A stretch of 64,000 nucleotides of DNA. Source: Streptomyces sp. Go-475. GTDB lineage: Bacteria; Actinomycetota; Actinomycetes; Streptomycetales; Streptomycetaceae. A program made the position numbers and the translations under genes. The stretch covers positions 4,135,501 to 4,199,500 of the forward strand of contig NZ_CP026121.1 of the NCBI RefSeq assembly GCF_003330845.1, given 5' to 3'. Positions 8,720-17,700 of the stretch are shown in pieces. Within the stretch, counting starts at the first letter, position 1. Each line of letters begins with the position of its first letter. Below the pieces are notes generated by a model, which was given only the letters and a program-made list of their open reading frames with translations, was not told the origin of the DNA and ran no database searches.

Positions 8720-9592
8720 TCAGAACAAGCCGTCCTGCACGCCCGCCGCCTCCCGGAACGCCCGGACCGGAACCGTCGATTCACCGCTCGTGGCGGGTAC
8801 CAGACCCCATCCGGTCATCAGCCGCGTGTCCAGCACGACCACACCGCCCCCGGTCGCCAGATGCAGATCGGGCCCGGCGGCGGCGACCAGCTCCCCACTG
8901 ACCACGCCCCCGGCGACCAGCCCGCTCACCTCCCCGACGGCGGCAGGCACCCCCGCGAGCCCGAACACCTCGACGTGATCGACGACCTGCAGCGGCTCCC
9001 GCGCGAGCGACTCCGGCCAGGCGGGGAGCGCCACGGCCCGCGCGTGCAACGCGGTGATCTCGCTGGCCCGGTCGGCGGCCGCCCCCGGCAGCCCGGCTCG
9101 TACGGCCCGCTTCTCCGCGTACGGAATCCGGTCGGGCACGCGCAGGGCGGCCCGCAGCAGCTCCTCGGTACGCCGAGCCGCCATGAGGGGACCGACACCC
9201 AGCCAGCCGAAGCAGACGGCTCCCTGCTCGAGCAGCCGCGCGGAGCCCCGCTCCACTGCCGTGATCCCGACCTTGACCATGCCGGGGCCGAACCACGCGA
9301 GATATACGTGGTACGGCCGCGGATCGTCCGCGAGGGTGTCCGCCGCCACGGAGTGCGCCCGGTCCAGCCGCGCACACTCCTCGCACCGCGCCCCCGTACT
9401 CCGCGCCGGCACGGCCGCCCCCGCCGGACACGGATGCCCCCGAGCCCCCACACATGTCCGCACGCCCCCTTCCGCGACCGCGAAGGCCACGCGTTTCCCC
9501 CAGGTCAGCGCGGTGCGCCGCCCGCCGTCCCAGAGCAGCACGGGACCGTCCGCCGACCACCGCAGCCCCGAGCACTTCCATGCCTGTGCCAT
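8720..9592 (-). CDS. DUF2797 protein with zinc-type cysteines and a GIY-YIG-like core
   Basis: 290 residues from ATG 9592 (MAQAWKCSGLRW); a longer frame exists upstream but its codons are atypical. Residues about 48-75 contain CVGARGHPC and CEEC, a probable Zn site. The following stretch HVYLAWFGPGMVKVGITAVE and RLLEQGAVCF is the conserved DUF2797 block and resembles the core of GIY-YIG domains (VYL...KVGIT). Function unproven. Monocistronic on this strand. Confidence 0.8.
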   Translation of the reverse strand: MAQAWKCSGLRWSADGPVLLWDGGRRTALTWGKRVAFAVAEGGVRTCVGARGHPCPAGAAVPARSTGARCEECARLDRAHSVAADTLADDPRPYHVYLAWFGPGMVKVGITAVERGSARLLEQGAVCFGWLGVGPLMAARRTEELLRAALRVPDRIPYAEKRAVRAGLPGAAADRASEITALHARAVALPAWPESLAREPLQVVDHVEVFGLAGVPAAVGEVSGLVAGGVVSGELVAAAGPDLHLATGGGVVVLDTRLMTGWGLVPATSGESTVPVRAFREAAGVQDGLF

Positions 9593-9668
9593 CCCTGTCG
9601 AGCGTAGGGGGCACCACTGACAACGGGCGCGGCCGGAGACGTGTCTCAGCAGCCGACGAGGACAGACC

Positions 9669-10064
9669 TCACCGCGCGGAATCGGCCCCCACGGCAGCGG
9701 CGGTCTCCTGCTCCCCGTCCCGCTGGGCAGGCATGGCCAGGTCGGCCGAGCGCCCGGGGCCGCGCCGCCCTCGCCCGGCCAGCCGGCACCCCAGGCACTC
9801 CTCGTGCCCACCCGGCGCCGCCGAGTCCCGCACGCGCCACCCCCACTCGTCCCGGGGCCGCAGGCCGGGGCCCTTCCCCCACCCGGCGAGATGCAGCGCC
9901 CAGGTGACCAGGAGACTCACGACCCCGATCGCGATCCCGCCGGCGATCAACAGGCCCGAGACCGTGACGACGCCCAGCCCGGCCACACCGGCGCCCACGC
10001 TGGCGATCCCGAATCCGACCCACCCCGCGACCGTGTGCCCGTGGTCATACTGATGTGCGCTCAC
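9669..10064 (-). CDS. Small membrane protein, HGxxPAAW-like family
   Basis: 131 residues from a GTG at 10064, encoding SAHQYDHGHTVAGWVGFG. The HGHTVAGW block followed by two hydrophobic helices (about 15-35 and 40-62) is a common small streptomycete membrane-protein pattern. The C-terminal half is hydrophilic with a CxxC (EECLGCRL, about residue 95). Function unknown. Upstream start codons are possible, but this one opens on the conserved block. Confidence 0.7.
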   Translation of the reverse strand: MSAHQYDHGHTVAGWVGFGIASVGAGVAGLGVVTVSGLLIAGGIAIGVVSLLVTWALHLAGWGKGPGLRPRDEWGWRVRDSAAPGGHEECLGCRLAGRGRRGPGRSADLAMPAQRDGEQETAAAVGADSAR

Positions 10065-10170
10065 GTGCTGTCCCCTCGCCCACGAGGCCCCGGGAGGACA
10101 AGAGCACCCCCGACCCCTCACCACTAAGCCATTGACGGCCTAAACATCTCACGAACTAAGGGAATTGGGA

Positions 10171-10647
10171 ATGCAAGCCAAGCCGCGCCCGGCCGCCACA
10201 CCGGAGCAGGCGCTCTCGGCGATGGACCACCTCATCGCGACCCACCTGGTCGGACAGCACGAGATCGCCCAGCAGGTGGGCCTGAGTGTGACCGACCTCA
10301 CCTGCTTCGCCTACGTGCTCGAGGCCGGGGAGAACCTCCCCACGGCCGGCGACCTGGCGGCGCGGGTCCACGTCACCACGGGCGCGGTCACCGGCATCCT
10401 CGACCGCCTGGAGCGCGCCGGCTACATCACCCGCCGCCCCGACCCGACCGACCGCCGCCGCGTCCGCGTGGCCGCCCGGCCGGAGGCGGTCGCCCGTATC
10501 CGCGAGGTCTACGAGCCGTACTACGCCCGCCTGACGCGACTCTTCGCGGACTACTCCCCCGAGGAGATCGCGGTCCTCAACGACTGGTTCACCCGCGCGA
10601 GCGCCCTGGCGGCGGACTACCTGGAGGAACACTGCCGCACCGACTGA
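10171..10647 (+). CDS. MarR-family transcriptional regulator
   Basis: 158 residues from ATG 10171, with purine-rich AAGGGAA 7-13 bases upstream; a TTG six bases earlier is less likely. The winged helix at about 50-100 contains DLAARVHVTTGAVTGILDRL and the wing RRPDPTDRRRVRVAA typical of MarR proteins. Not adjacent to an obvious transporter: the neighbour on the left is a divergent small membrane protein, so its target is uncertain. Confidence 0.9.
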   Translation: MQAKPRPAATPEQALSAMDHLIATHLVGQHEIAQQVGLSVTDLTCFAYVLEAGENLPTAGDLAARVHVTTGAVTGILDRLERAGYITRRPDPTDRRRVRVAARPEAVARIREVYEPYYARLTRLFADYSPEEIAVLNDWFTRASALAADYLEEHCRTD

Positions 10648-10678
10648 ACGGCCCCGGTCGGTCCGACGGCCTGACGGC

Positions 10679-10746
10679 GGGAAGACGGAAGGGGGGACGG
10701 AAAGGGGGGACGGAAGGGGGACGGAAAGGGAGGAAGACGCGAAGGC
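10679..10746. repeat. Purine-rich degenerate repeat (GGAC/GGAAGG)
   Basis: Four imperfect copies of a GGACGGAAAGGGG-like unit follow the MarR gene, with almost no pyrimidines on the plus strand for about 65 bases. Low-complexity DNA; no coding potential. Confidence 0.6.
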
Positions 10747-10753
10747 GGAACAT

Positions 10754-10794
10754 GCCAGAGGCCCTGAGGATCGTCGACCCTCAGAGCCTCTGGC
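10754..10794. terminator. Bidirectional-type terminator hairpin between MarR and a convergent small gene
   Basis: GCCAGAGGCCCTGAGG (10754-10769) pairs with 10778-10794 with one or two mismatches. It sits between a plus-strand stop (10647) and a minus-strand stop (10813). The same CCAGAGGCCCTG start recurs in the hairpin after the propeller gene at 13224. Confidence 0.65.
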
Positions 10795-10812
10795 CCGAGC
10801 GCACGCGTGAAA

Positions 10813-10995
10813 CTAAGCCGCCTTGGATCGCGCCGAACGCCGCGCCGGGGCGGGCTCCCCGGGGTCCTCGGTCAGGAAGGTGTCGTCCTCCCCGAAGTCC
10901 GGGGCCTGGAAGGGGTTCGTCGCCGGCGGCGGCGATGCTGCGGCGGAACGGCGAGGTTGCCCTTCCGGAGCGGAGAACAGCGAAGTCGGTTCGAT
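10813..10995 (-). CDS. Small acidic protein with no canonical start codon
   Basis: About 60 codons with near-perfect GC3 end at TAG 10813-10815; the peptide contains TNPFQAPDFGEDDTFLTED and ends PARRSARSKAA. No ATG, GTG or TTG opens this frame between the stop of the preceding gene at 11061 and position 10995. The purine run GAAAGAGAG is placed for a start at ATC 10993-10995. Either a rare start is used, a sequence error or point mutation removed it, or translation continues from inside the upstream gene. The frame is 65 bases after the KOW/CarD-like gene and probably its operon partner. Function unknown. Confidence 0.5.
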   Translation of the reverse strand: MEPTSLFSAPEGQPRRSAAASPPPATNPFQAPDFGEDDTFLTEDPGEPAPARRSARSKAA

Positions 10996-11060
10996 GAGAG
11001 TCTCTCTTTCGTTGCAGGTCCCTGGAGGGGCCTTGCGTGCCGTGACCGGGCACAGCGGTC

Positions 11061-11282
11061 CTACAGCTTGGTCATCTTGGCGTACGGGCTCAAGATCCGC
11101 ATCGGCGCCGACCCGAAGTCGACGAGCGCCGCGATTCCGTCCTCGATGCCGATGACCCTCCCGAGGCCGTACATGTCGTGGGTGACCTGGTCACCCACGG
11201 CGAAGTGCTTGGGAGCCGGTGCGACCGGAGCCTTGAAAGGGCTGGTGGGCAAGTGGCGCTTCTGTGCAGCAGGCTTTGTCAT
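11061..11282 (-). CDS. Small KOW/CarD-like domain protein
   Basis: 73 residues. After a basic N-terminus (TKPAAQKRHLPTSPFKAP) comes the block FAVGDQVTHDMYGLGRVIGI and a strand-rich remainder ending ILSPYAKMTKL. The GDxVxHxxYGxGxVxxI pattern is that of the CarD/TRCF RNA-polymerase-interaction (Tudor-like) domain, but this protein lacks the DNA-binding C-terminal domain of CarD. A role in transcription is inferred from the fold only. Start ATG 11282. Confidence 0.75.
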   Translation of the reverse strand: MTKPAAQKRHLPTSPFKAPVAPAPKHFAVGDQVTHDMYGLGRVIGIEDGIAALVDFGSAPMRILSPYAKMTKL

Positions 11283-11419
11283 TGCCCCCAGTATGCGCCT
11301 ACATGCATCCGGCGCGCCTGTGGTCGTCCACGTCCGACTGTACTTCCCCCGCACTCGGCAGACCGGCGATCGCCCCTGCCACTGCCAACCCCCGTCAGTC
11401 CCACCGCATTCCCCTGGTA

Positions 11420-11737
11420 GGGGAGCTGACGGCACGGACGCTGCACCGTGCCCGGGAACACCGGGCCTTGCGGGAACACGCCTGGGCCCTCGTCCCGCTG
11501 CCCGGCGAGCACGATGACGGCTTCGAAGACGCCCTGCTGATCCGCCGCAGCCTGCGCGCGTGCCTGTTCAGGTCGCCTGGGTCGGCTCAGCTCACGCGAG
11601 GGCTGATCGTGCGCTGGACGACGGTGGCCGCGGTGCAGGTAGTGGTCCGGCTCCAAGCGGCAGCCGCCTTGGCGATCAGCCGGACCCGCCCTCGTAAACG
11701 CCCGGGCGCAAGCCCAAGGTTCCTTTACAGCCTATGA
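11420..11737 (+). pseudogene. Probable gene remnant, unidentified
   Basis: The plus frame from about 11420 has good third-position GC between 11440 and 11580 (peptide core REHAWALVPLPGEHDDGFED), then degrades before its stop at 11737. No ribosome-binding site or convincing start. I do not recognise the family; called a remnant because only part of the frame looks coding. Confidence 0.3.
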
Positions 11738-11857
11738 GTTGATATTTGAATCTTGCAGCGTTCATGATCCAAGGGTCATGCACCGGCCGCCCGCCCTCGC
11801 GGCGCTTGGTCGGAACAGCGTGGCGACACCTTTCACCCGTTTCAGGAGGAACCCCCC

Positions 11858-12076
11858 ATGCGCATTCCCGCCCTCCCGCGCGCACGCAGCCACCTGTCCG
11901 GCCTGCTGCTGACAGGCGCGGTCGCAGCAGCAGTCGTCGGCGGAGCGGTCACCGCCTCGACCACCGTGGTGGCGAAGACGTTCGCCGTTCAGAGTGGGGC
12001 CCTCGGGGGCGTCCACCACGTCCCCATTCAGTACGGCGACGGCCAGATCATTCCGCCGCACGGCGCGGCCGCCTAG
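11858..12076 (+). CDS. Small exported peptide
   Basis: 72 residues preceded by AGGAGGA eight bases before ATG. An N-terminal basic stretch and a hydrophobic helix (about 14-32, SGLLLTGAVAAAVVGGAV) look like a signal peptide, leaving a mature part of about 35 residues ending VPIQYGDGQIIPPHGAAA. An AT-rich segment at 11735-11765 could hold its promoter. Function unknown. Confidence 0.6.
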   Translation: MRIPALPRARSHLSGLLLTGAVAAAVVGGAVTASTTVVAKTFAVQSGALGGVHHVPIQYGDGQIIPPHGAAA

Positions 12077-12451
12077 GAAGAGCGACTACGCAGCCGGACT
12101 CCGCTCGGCTCGGTGGGCGCGGCACGCCGCCCACCGAGCCGAGGCGCGCACCAAGGCAACAACGGTGGCCTGATGCCGGACGACCAACTCGCCGAGCACG
12201 CCCTCGCCCTGCTCCCCGGCACGCCACCCGGCGACCTCCGCTACTTCGCCGACAGCCGGGGCCGGCGGCTGAATGAAGCGCAATGACATTCCGCGTTCGC
12301 GCAACCCTCCGTTTCTCCGTCAATAATTGAATTTGTCGTCGGGATGCAGGGCCGATCGGGTGAGCGTAGCGTTATACAGGGGAATTCGAGGGTGGATTTA
12401 TTCCTTTTCGCGCCGCGATGAGACGCGGAAACAGGACAGAGAGGCGCGGCG
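12077..12451. other. Non-annotated stretch with a 37-codon orphan frame and a promoter-like AT-rich part
   Basis: 12173-12286 (+) encodes MPDDQLAEHALALLPGTP and about 20 more residues with perfect GC3; it starts in a TGATG overlap with the end of another high-GC3 frame that has no start. This looks like the 3' debris of two coupled genes. From 12290 to 12450 the DNA is less GC-rich (AATAATTGAATTTG; GTTATACAGG at about 12370) and probably contains the promoter of the propeller gene. Confidence 0.4.
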
Positions 12452-13213
12452 ATGTCAGAGCGCATTCTTTTCTACAGCGCGTCCAAAGGACGCGGTGTCA
12501 TCTCTTCCATCGATGACGACAACAACATGGGAGACGTCCGCGTCTTCCCCGAAGGAAGCTTCGCCAAGGACTGGACAGCGGTCACCGGGCTCAGCGGCGA
12601 CCGCATGCTGTTCTACAGCGCCTCCAAGGGCCGCGGCGTCGTCACGTCCGTCGATGACGACAACAACATGGCGGACCTCCATGTCATCCCCGAGGGCAGC
12701 TTCGCCAGAGACTGGACAGCGGTCACAGCTCTGAGCGGCGATCGCATTCTGTTCTACGGCGCGTCCAAGGGCCGCGGTGTCGTCGCCGCCATCGACGACA
12801 ACAACAGCATGGGAGACGTCCGCGTCTTCCCCGAGGGCAGCTTCGCCAGAGACTGGACGGCGGTCACGGCCCTGAGCGGCGATCGCATTCTGTTCTACGG
12901 CGCGTCCAAGGGCCGCGGTGTCGTCTGCTCCGTCGACGACAACAACACCATCGCGGACGTCCGCGTCTTCCCCGAGGGCAGCTTCGCCAAGGACTGGACA
13001 TCGGTCACCGGCCTCAGCGACGACCGCATCCTCTTCTACGGCAGGGCGAAAGGCCGCGGCGTCGTCTGCTCCGTCGACGACGGCAACACCATCGCCGACG
13101 TCCGCGTCATCCCCGAAGGCAGCTTCGCCAAGGACTGGACCGAGGTCAGCTTCCTGCGTCCAATGGAGAGCCACCTGAGGGTCGGCCGCTCCACGGAAAC
13201 GCAGCTGGCGTAG
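12452..13213 (+). CDS. Five-repeat protein, probable five-bladed beta-propeller
   Basis: 253 residues made almost entirely of five tandem repeats of 47 residues (about 3-49, 50-96, 97-143, 144-190, 191-237), each of the form DRILFYGASKGRGVV...DD-N...DVRVFPEGSFAKDWTAVTG, plus a 16-residue tail. Five repeats of 47 residues is the architecture of the tachylectin-2 lectin, and the LFY...GRG...FPEGSF..DWT pattern resembles propeller lectin-like repeats known in other bacteria and fungi. This is a fold inference, not a detected homology. No signal peptide or membrane helix. No neighbour suggests a role. The start follows an imperfect ribosome-binding site (GAGAGGCG). A terminator hairpin follows. 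Confidence 0.8.
   Translation: MSERILFYSASKGRGVISSIDDDNNMGDVRVFPEGSFAKDWTAVTGLSGDRMLFYSASKGRGVVTSVDDDNNMADLHVIPEGSFARDWTAVTALSGDRILFYGASKGRGVVAAIDDNNSMGDVRVFPEGSFARDWTAVTALSGDRILFYGASKGRGVVCSVDDNNTIADVRVFPEGSFAKDWTSVTGLSDDRILFYGRAKGRGVVCSVDDGNTIADVRVIPEGSFAKDWTEVSFLRPMESHLRVGRSTETQLA
12458..13162. repeat. Five 141-bp tandem DNA repeats within the propeller gene
   Basis: The repeats encoding the five 47-residue units are highly similar at DNA level (for example CGCATTCTGTTCTACGGCGC recurs in repeats 3 and 4), pointing to recent amplification or gene conversion. The copy number may vary between strains. Confidence 0.8.
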
Positions 13214-13223
13214 ACATACGCCA

Positions 13224-13253
13224 GAGGCCCTGTGGACTGATCCACAGGGCCTC
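13224..13253 (+). terminator. Terminator hairpin after the propeller gene
   Basis: Perfect 13-bp stem GAGGCCCTGTGGA / TCCACAGGGCCTC with a 4-base loop, 11 bases past the stop codon. It also lies just beyond the 3' end of the minus-strand tRNA-Arg, so it can serve both. Confidence 0.8.
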
Positions 13254-13262
13254 CGACTGCTG

Positions 13263-13335
13263 TGCACTCGGCAGGATTCGAACCTGCAACCTTCTGATCC
13301 GTAGTCAGATGCTCTATCCGTTAAGCTACGAGTGC
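13263..13335 (-). tRNA. tRNA-Arg (anticodon ACG)
   Basis: 73 nt. Acceptor GCACTCG pairs with CGAGTGC, T arm contains GGTTCGAATCC, and the anticodon loop reads CTACGGA, giving ACG. CCA is not encoded. Confidence 0.93.
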
Positions 13336-13489
13336 TTGTTCTGTTTTTTCGCCGCTCTCGGGCCTTCCGGCTCGCTCGCGGCGACAGGAAGAACATTACA
13401 TGACTGCCGCCGCCATGTGAAATCCGTTTGCCACACCCCTTGTGACCTGCGGAAACGCCCGTACGGGGGAGTCCTGGGGCCCACGACAG

Positions 13490-13520
13490 CGAAGCCCCGG
13501 TCGGTGGGACCGGGGCTTCG
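13490..13520 (-). terminator. Hairpin downstream of tRNA-Ser(GCT)
   Basis: Perfect 13-bp stem CGAAGCCCCGGTC / GACCGGGGCTTCG with a 5-base loop, 11 bases beyond the tRNA 3' end on the minus strand. Confidence 0.7.
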
Positions 13521-13530
13521 TGATCGGGTG

Positions 13531-13621
13531 CGGAGGCGGAGGGATTTGAACCCTCGATGGGCTTTAAAACCCAAACCGCATTAGCAGTGCGGCGCCATAG
13601 ACCGGACTAGGCGACGCCTCC
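13531..13621 (-). tRNA. tRNA-Ser (anticodon GCT)
   Basis: 91 nt with a long variable arm, as expected for class II tRNA. Acceptor GGAGGCG pairs with CGCCTCC; T arm GGGTTCAAATCCC; anticodon loop CTGCTAA. Confidence 0.93.
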
Positions 13622-13833
13622 CAGCACATCCCCACGCGCGAGCGCGAGTCGGTGCGTGCCGATGATGACACAGTCGAGCGTGGTGTCACCAATCGACCCC
13701 CACGGTACTAGGCGGGAAGGGCGCAGGGCAAAGGCCTTGTCGCGGGCGTGCGCCGTCCCACGGGCCCGGCGCGCGGGACCGGCGCATGGGCGTCCCCGCG
13801 CAACGTCCGGGACCCTGTCGCGTTAGGCAGGGC

Positions 13834-14346
13834 ATGTTGCGTGCCACCCCCCGGGCCACTGCCCGCCCCACCCTGCGGCGCCTCCTCGTCGGCGCCGCCG
13901 CCTCCGTCGCCGCCGCCGGTTCCCTGACCTCGGTGTCCCCGGCCGCGTATGCCCAGGCCGACGCGCCCGGCCCGCTGTCCCCGAGCCGGCTCGGCGCCGG
14001 CCCGGACCGTGATCACCTCACCGTCACCGTGCGGAACGCCGGCGGCGGGGTCGACGGGACGTTCGAGCTGTACTGCGCGCCCGAGGGCGGCAGCCACCCC
14101 GACCCGCGCGGAGCCTGCGCCGCCCTGGAGCGGGACACCCGCTGGGGGCAGGACGTCTTCGCGCCCGCGCCGGAAGGCGGCTTCTGCACCATGCAGTACG
14201 GCGGTCCCGCCACCGCGCACGTCACCGGCACCTGGGCCGGACGCCGAGTCGACGCCACGTACGACCGTCGCGACGGCTGCCAGATCGCCCGCTGGGACCG
14301 GCTCGTGCCGCTCCTGCCGGACATGGGCGGCGACGCGGGGGCCTGA
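13834..14346 (+). CDS. Exported subtilisin-inhibitor-like (SSI family) protease inhibitor
   Basis: 170 residues from ATG 13834 (a GTG/ATG further upstream would lengthen the leader). Signal peptide about 1-43 (LLVGAAASVAAAGSL...AAYAQA). The mature part has the SSI layout: HLTVTVRNAGGG, a first cysteine pair (LYCAPEGGSHPDPRGAC) and a second pair (GFCTMQYGG ... YDRRDGCQIA), with VTGTWAGRRV between. By alignment with SSI the reactive P1 residue would be the Met of CTMQY, as in SSI itself (CPMVY). Predicted to inhibit secreted subtilisin- and trypsin-type proteases. Confidence 0.85.
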   Translation: MLRATPRATARPTLRRLLVGAAASVAAAGSLTSVSPAAYAQADAPGPLSPSRLGAGPDRDHLTVTVRNAGGGVDGTFELYCAPEGGSHPDPRGACAALERDTRWGQDVFAPAPEGGFCTMQYGGPATAHVTGTWAGRRVDATYDRRDGCQIARWDRLVPLLPDMGGDAGA

Positions 14347-14765
14347 AGACGCGGGGCCTGAAGACGCGGGCCCCTGAGATCCGACCCAGGGGCCTGAGAA
14401 ACAGAGGCGCGTGCATCCCGGGGGCCGTCAGGCAAGGACGGCCCGCTCCCCGCACCCCCGGGCCATCCCCCACGCACACCCCGTTTGCGCCACACTCCGC
14501 CCCGATCAGGCCAGCCCCGCCGAAAGGTACAGAAACACCTCCGTCGTAAAGGTCCCGCGAAGGTCCCGCGACGTCGTCGCAGGAGGGCGGGCGTTTCCTC
14601 TTACTCGGTCGTCAGTTCGGGGTCACTTCCTCGTGCGACCTCGCTCTCATCCGGCGTCGCGAGCGCAACCGCAGCCCTTAGACTCCCTCGCGTGACACGC
14701 CGCGGGCCGGTTGGCAAGATGGCCCGAGCGGTCGGCAAGGTGCGGTAACAGGGAGGAAGCGTCGC
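14347..14765. other. Intergenic region before the giant PAS protein
   Basis: Begins with two copies of GGCCTGAAGACGCGGG just after the inhibitor stop, followed by a hairpin GGGCCGTC / GACGGCCC (14422-14444) that probably terminates it. No coding frame with good codon statistics was seen. The last 100 bases must hold the promoter of the downstream gene; its ribosome-binding site is GGGAGGAAGC. Confidence 0.5.
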
Positions 14766-17700
14766 GTGAGCAGCAGGCCATCCCGAGGCGCTGCTCGCCT
14801 CGCAGCCATACTGGACGCCCTTCCCGACGCGTTGGTGCTGGTCAATGCCAACGGGACGGTCGTCAACGCCAACACCATCGCCCTGGAGGCCTTCGAGACC
14901 CCGGGGACCGCACTCGTCGGGCGCGGACTGCTCGATCTGCTGCCGCACTTCGACTCCAAGCTGATCCCGGGCTCGATGCGACGGCCGGAGCACCTCGACC
15001 CGCGGGCCCGGACCAAGCCGACCCGGATGGTCGCGCGCAGGACCGACGGGACCGAGTTCCCCGTCGAGGTCACCAGTGCGAATCTGGAGAACGGGCAGCA
15101 GGCCTACGACAGTTACGGCTACAGCGGTGACGAGCTGCTCATGCTCGTCGTCCGGGACCTCACCGGCACCGTCGACACCGAGGCCGAGCTGGCGCGCTCG
15201 CAGCGGCAGACCGAGATGATCCTGCGGGCCGCGGCCGAGGGCGTCGTCGGCACCGACACCGACGGGCGGATCGTCCTCGTCAATCCGGCCGCCGCCCAGA
15301 TACTGGGTTACCGGGCCAGCGATCTCGGCGGGCGGGAGCTGCACACGCTCGTGCTGCACTCGCGCGGCGACGGGTCGCCCTTCCCGTACGACGAGTCGCC
15401 GCTTGCCGACACCCTGCGCTCCGGGCGCAAGCACCGGGTGCGCGGGCAGGTGCTGTACGCCAAGGACGGCGGGAAGGTGCCGGTCGACCTGACGACCGCG
15501 CCCGTGCGCGACGGCGACCAGCTCGTCGGCGCCGTCATGACCTTCACCGACCGGCGGCCGTACGACGCCGTCGTCGAGGAGAAGGAGGCGGCGGAGAAGC
15601 GCCACGCCGAGGAGCTGGAGCGGGTCGCCGAGGAACACGCCTCCGAGCTGACCGCGCTGCGCCAGCAGCACGTCACCGAGCTGGAGGAGCTGCGCGAGCG
15701 GCACGCCGAGGAGCTCGCCGCCGGCGAGGAGCGGTACGCCGCGCTAGGGGAGCGGGAGAAGGACCGGTACGAGGCGCTCGCCGCCCGGCACGAGCAGCTG
15801 CTGACCCTGCTCGGGCGGTCCCTGCGCGGGCCGCTGGAGGAGCTGCGGCGTGAGCTGGCCGCACTCGCCGCGGACGACGCCGGGCAGCTGTGGCCCGAGG
15901 CCAACCAGGTGCTCCACCATCTGTCGGCCGGCTACTCGCGCATCACGACACTGATCGACAACGTCCTCGGCTACCAGCGGCTCGACGCGGGCAGCGAGGA
16001 CATCTCCCGTACGAAGGTGATGCTGGACGCCGTCGTCGCCGCCGGTGTCGACGGGGCCGTCGAGCTCATCGGGCCCGGGCGGGTGCAGTTCGCCGTGCAC
16101 GCGCCGCCCATCGAGGCCGAGGTCGATCCCCGGCTGCTCGCGACCGCCCTCGCGCACCTCGTCGCCGACGTGGCGGGGGTCGACGCGACCGGCAACACGC
16201 CCGTCTCGGCGGGCGGCTACCTGGACAACACCGTCGTCGTGGCGGCGGCGCAGCGCGGCGAGGTCGTCCGCATCGAGGTGCGCGGGCCGTACGCCGGCGG
16301 CGACACCGTGCACGAGCCGATCGTGCGCGGGATCGTCCGGGCGCACGGCGGTGTGCTGCAGACGCATGAGGTGCCGGGGATGAGCGGGAGCGCGTACGTC
16401 CTCGAAGTGCCGATCGGGGGCGGGGCCGGGGCGGTCGCCGCGGAGGCGGTCGACGAGGCCGTTCCCGATGCCCCCGAGGCGGCGGATGCCACCGCTGCCA
16501 CTGCTGCCACCGCTGTTCCCGATGAGCAGTCCTCCGGTGGGGGGCGGCGTCGGGCGCGGCGGTCGTCCACCGATGCCTTCCTGGACGTGGATGCTCCGGG
16601 TGCCGAGGGTGATGTGGCCGGTGCGGGGGCCGGTGATTCCGGTGCTGCTGCTGGTGCCGACGGGGTCGTGCCCACCGGGCGGCGGCGGAGGCGGGCCGCC
16701 GGGGAACCGGCCGCCCTTCCGGCGCAGGCGTCCGGCGAGGGCGGGGCCGTGTCGGGCGGTACCGGGCGGCGGCGTGGTCGGCCCGCCGAGGACGCCGGTG
16801 CGGCTGCCCTCGGGAGTGCCGTCCAGGGTGTCGCCGAGGGGGCCGTCGTCACGGCCGCCGAGCACGCGGCCGGGACCGCCGCCTCGGGTACGGGGCTGGG
16901 CGGGACCGTTCCGCCGCAGGGCGTGCCCGCGCCGTCCGGGCGGCGGGCCCGGCGCGAACCGGGCGAGCAGCACGCGTTGCCGCCGGCGCTGCCCGCGTCG
17001 CCGTCCGGTGAGGCCGCTGGGGCCGCCGACGCGGCTCAGGGGCAGGCCCCGCAGCCGACAGGGCGTCGACGGCGGGCGCTGGCCGCCGCCACCGAGCGGG
17101 CGGCACAGCAGGAGGCCGCCGGGCCGCGCCAGGTGTTCGCGCTGCCGCCGGCCGAAGCCGACCAGGCGGGGCCGGGGCACCAGGAGGTTCCGGCTGCGCA
17201 GGCCGGCCAGGTGCCGGGTCAGGGCCAAGACCAGGGCCAGGGTCAGGGGGCCGTCGCGGTTCCCGGGCCCGGGGGCGGGGGCGTCGAGGAGGGGCGGCAC
17301 GACGCCGTTCCGCACGACCAGTCCGCCGATCACACCCCGCCGCAGCCGCATCCCACCAGCGCCCCGACGGGTCGTCGGCGACGGGCCGTGGCGCCACAGC
17401 CGGTCGCCGAGGGGGCCGGACATCCGGTTCCTGCGGCGGGGGCTGGACATCCGCTTCCCGCGGCAGCGGGTGCCGACCAGGGCGGACCGGCAGCGGCGGG
17501 TTCCGTGCCCGGCGGTTCCATGCCCGCCGGTGTTGCGGCTGCCGGTGTTGTGGCCGCCGGTGCTGCGCCCGCCGGGGCCGAGCAGATGGTTCCCGCGCGG
17601 CAGGACGCCGACGGCCGGGTCCCGCAGGGGCAAGGTGTTCCGGGGCAGGGCGTTCCCGGGCAGGCCGTCCCCGCGCAGGGCGCGCCCGGGCAGGCCGGGG

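Noticed and set aside
12458..13162. CRISPR-like or other spacer-repeat array
   Set aside because: The 141-bp units are contiguous coding repeats in one frame, without spacers.
13263..13621. Integrated element between the two tRNAs
   Set aside because: The 195-base spacer holds only a terminator; no repeats of tRNA ends and no genes.
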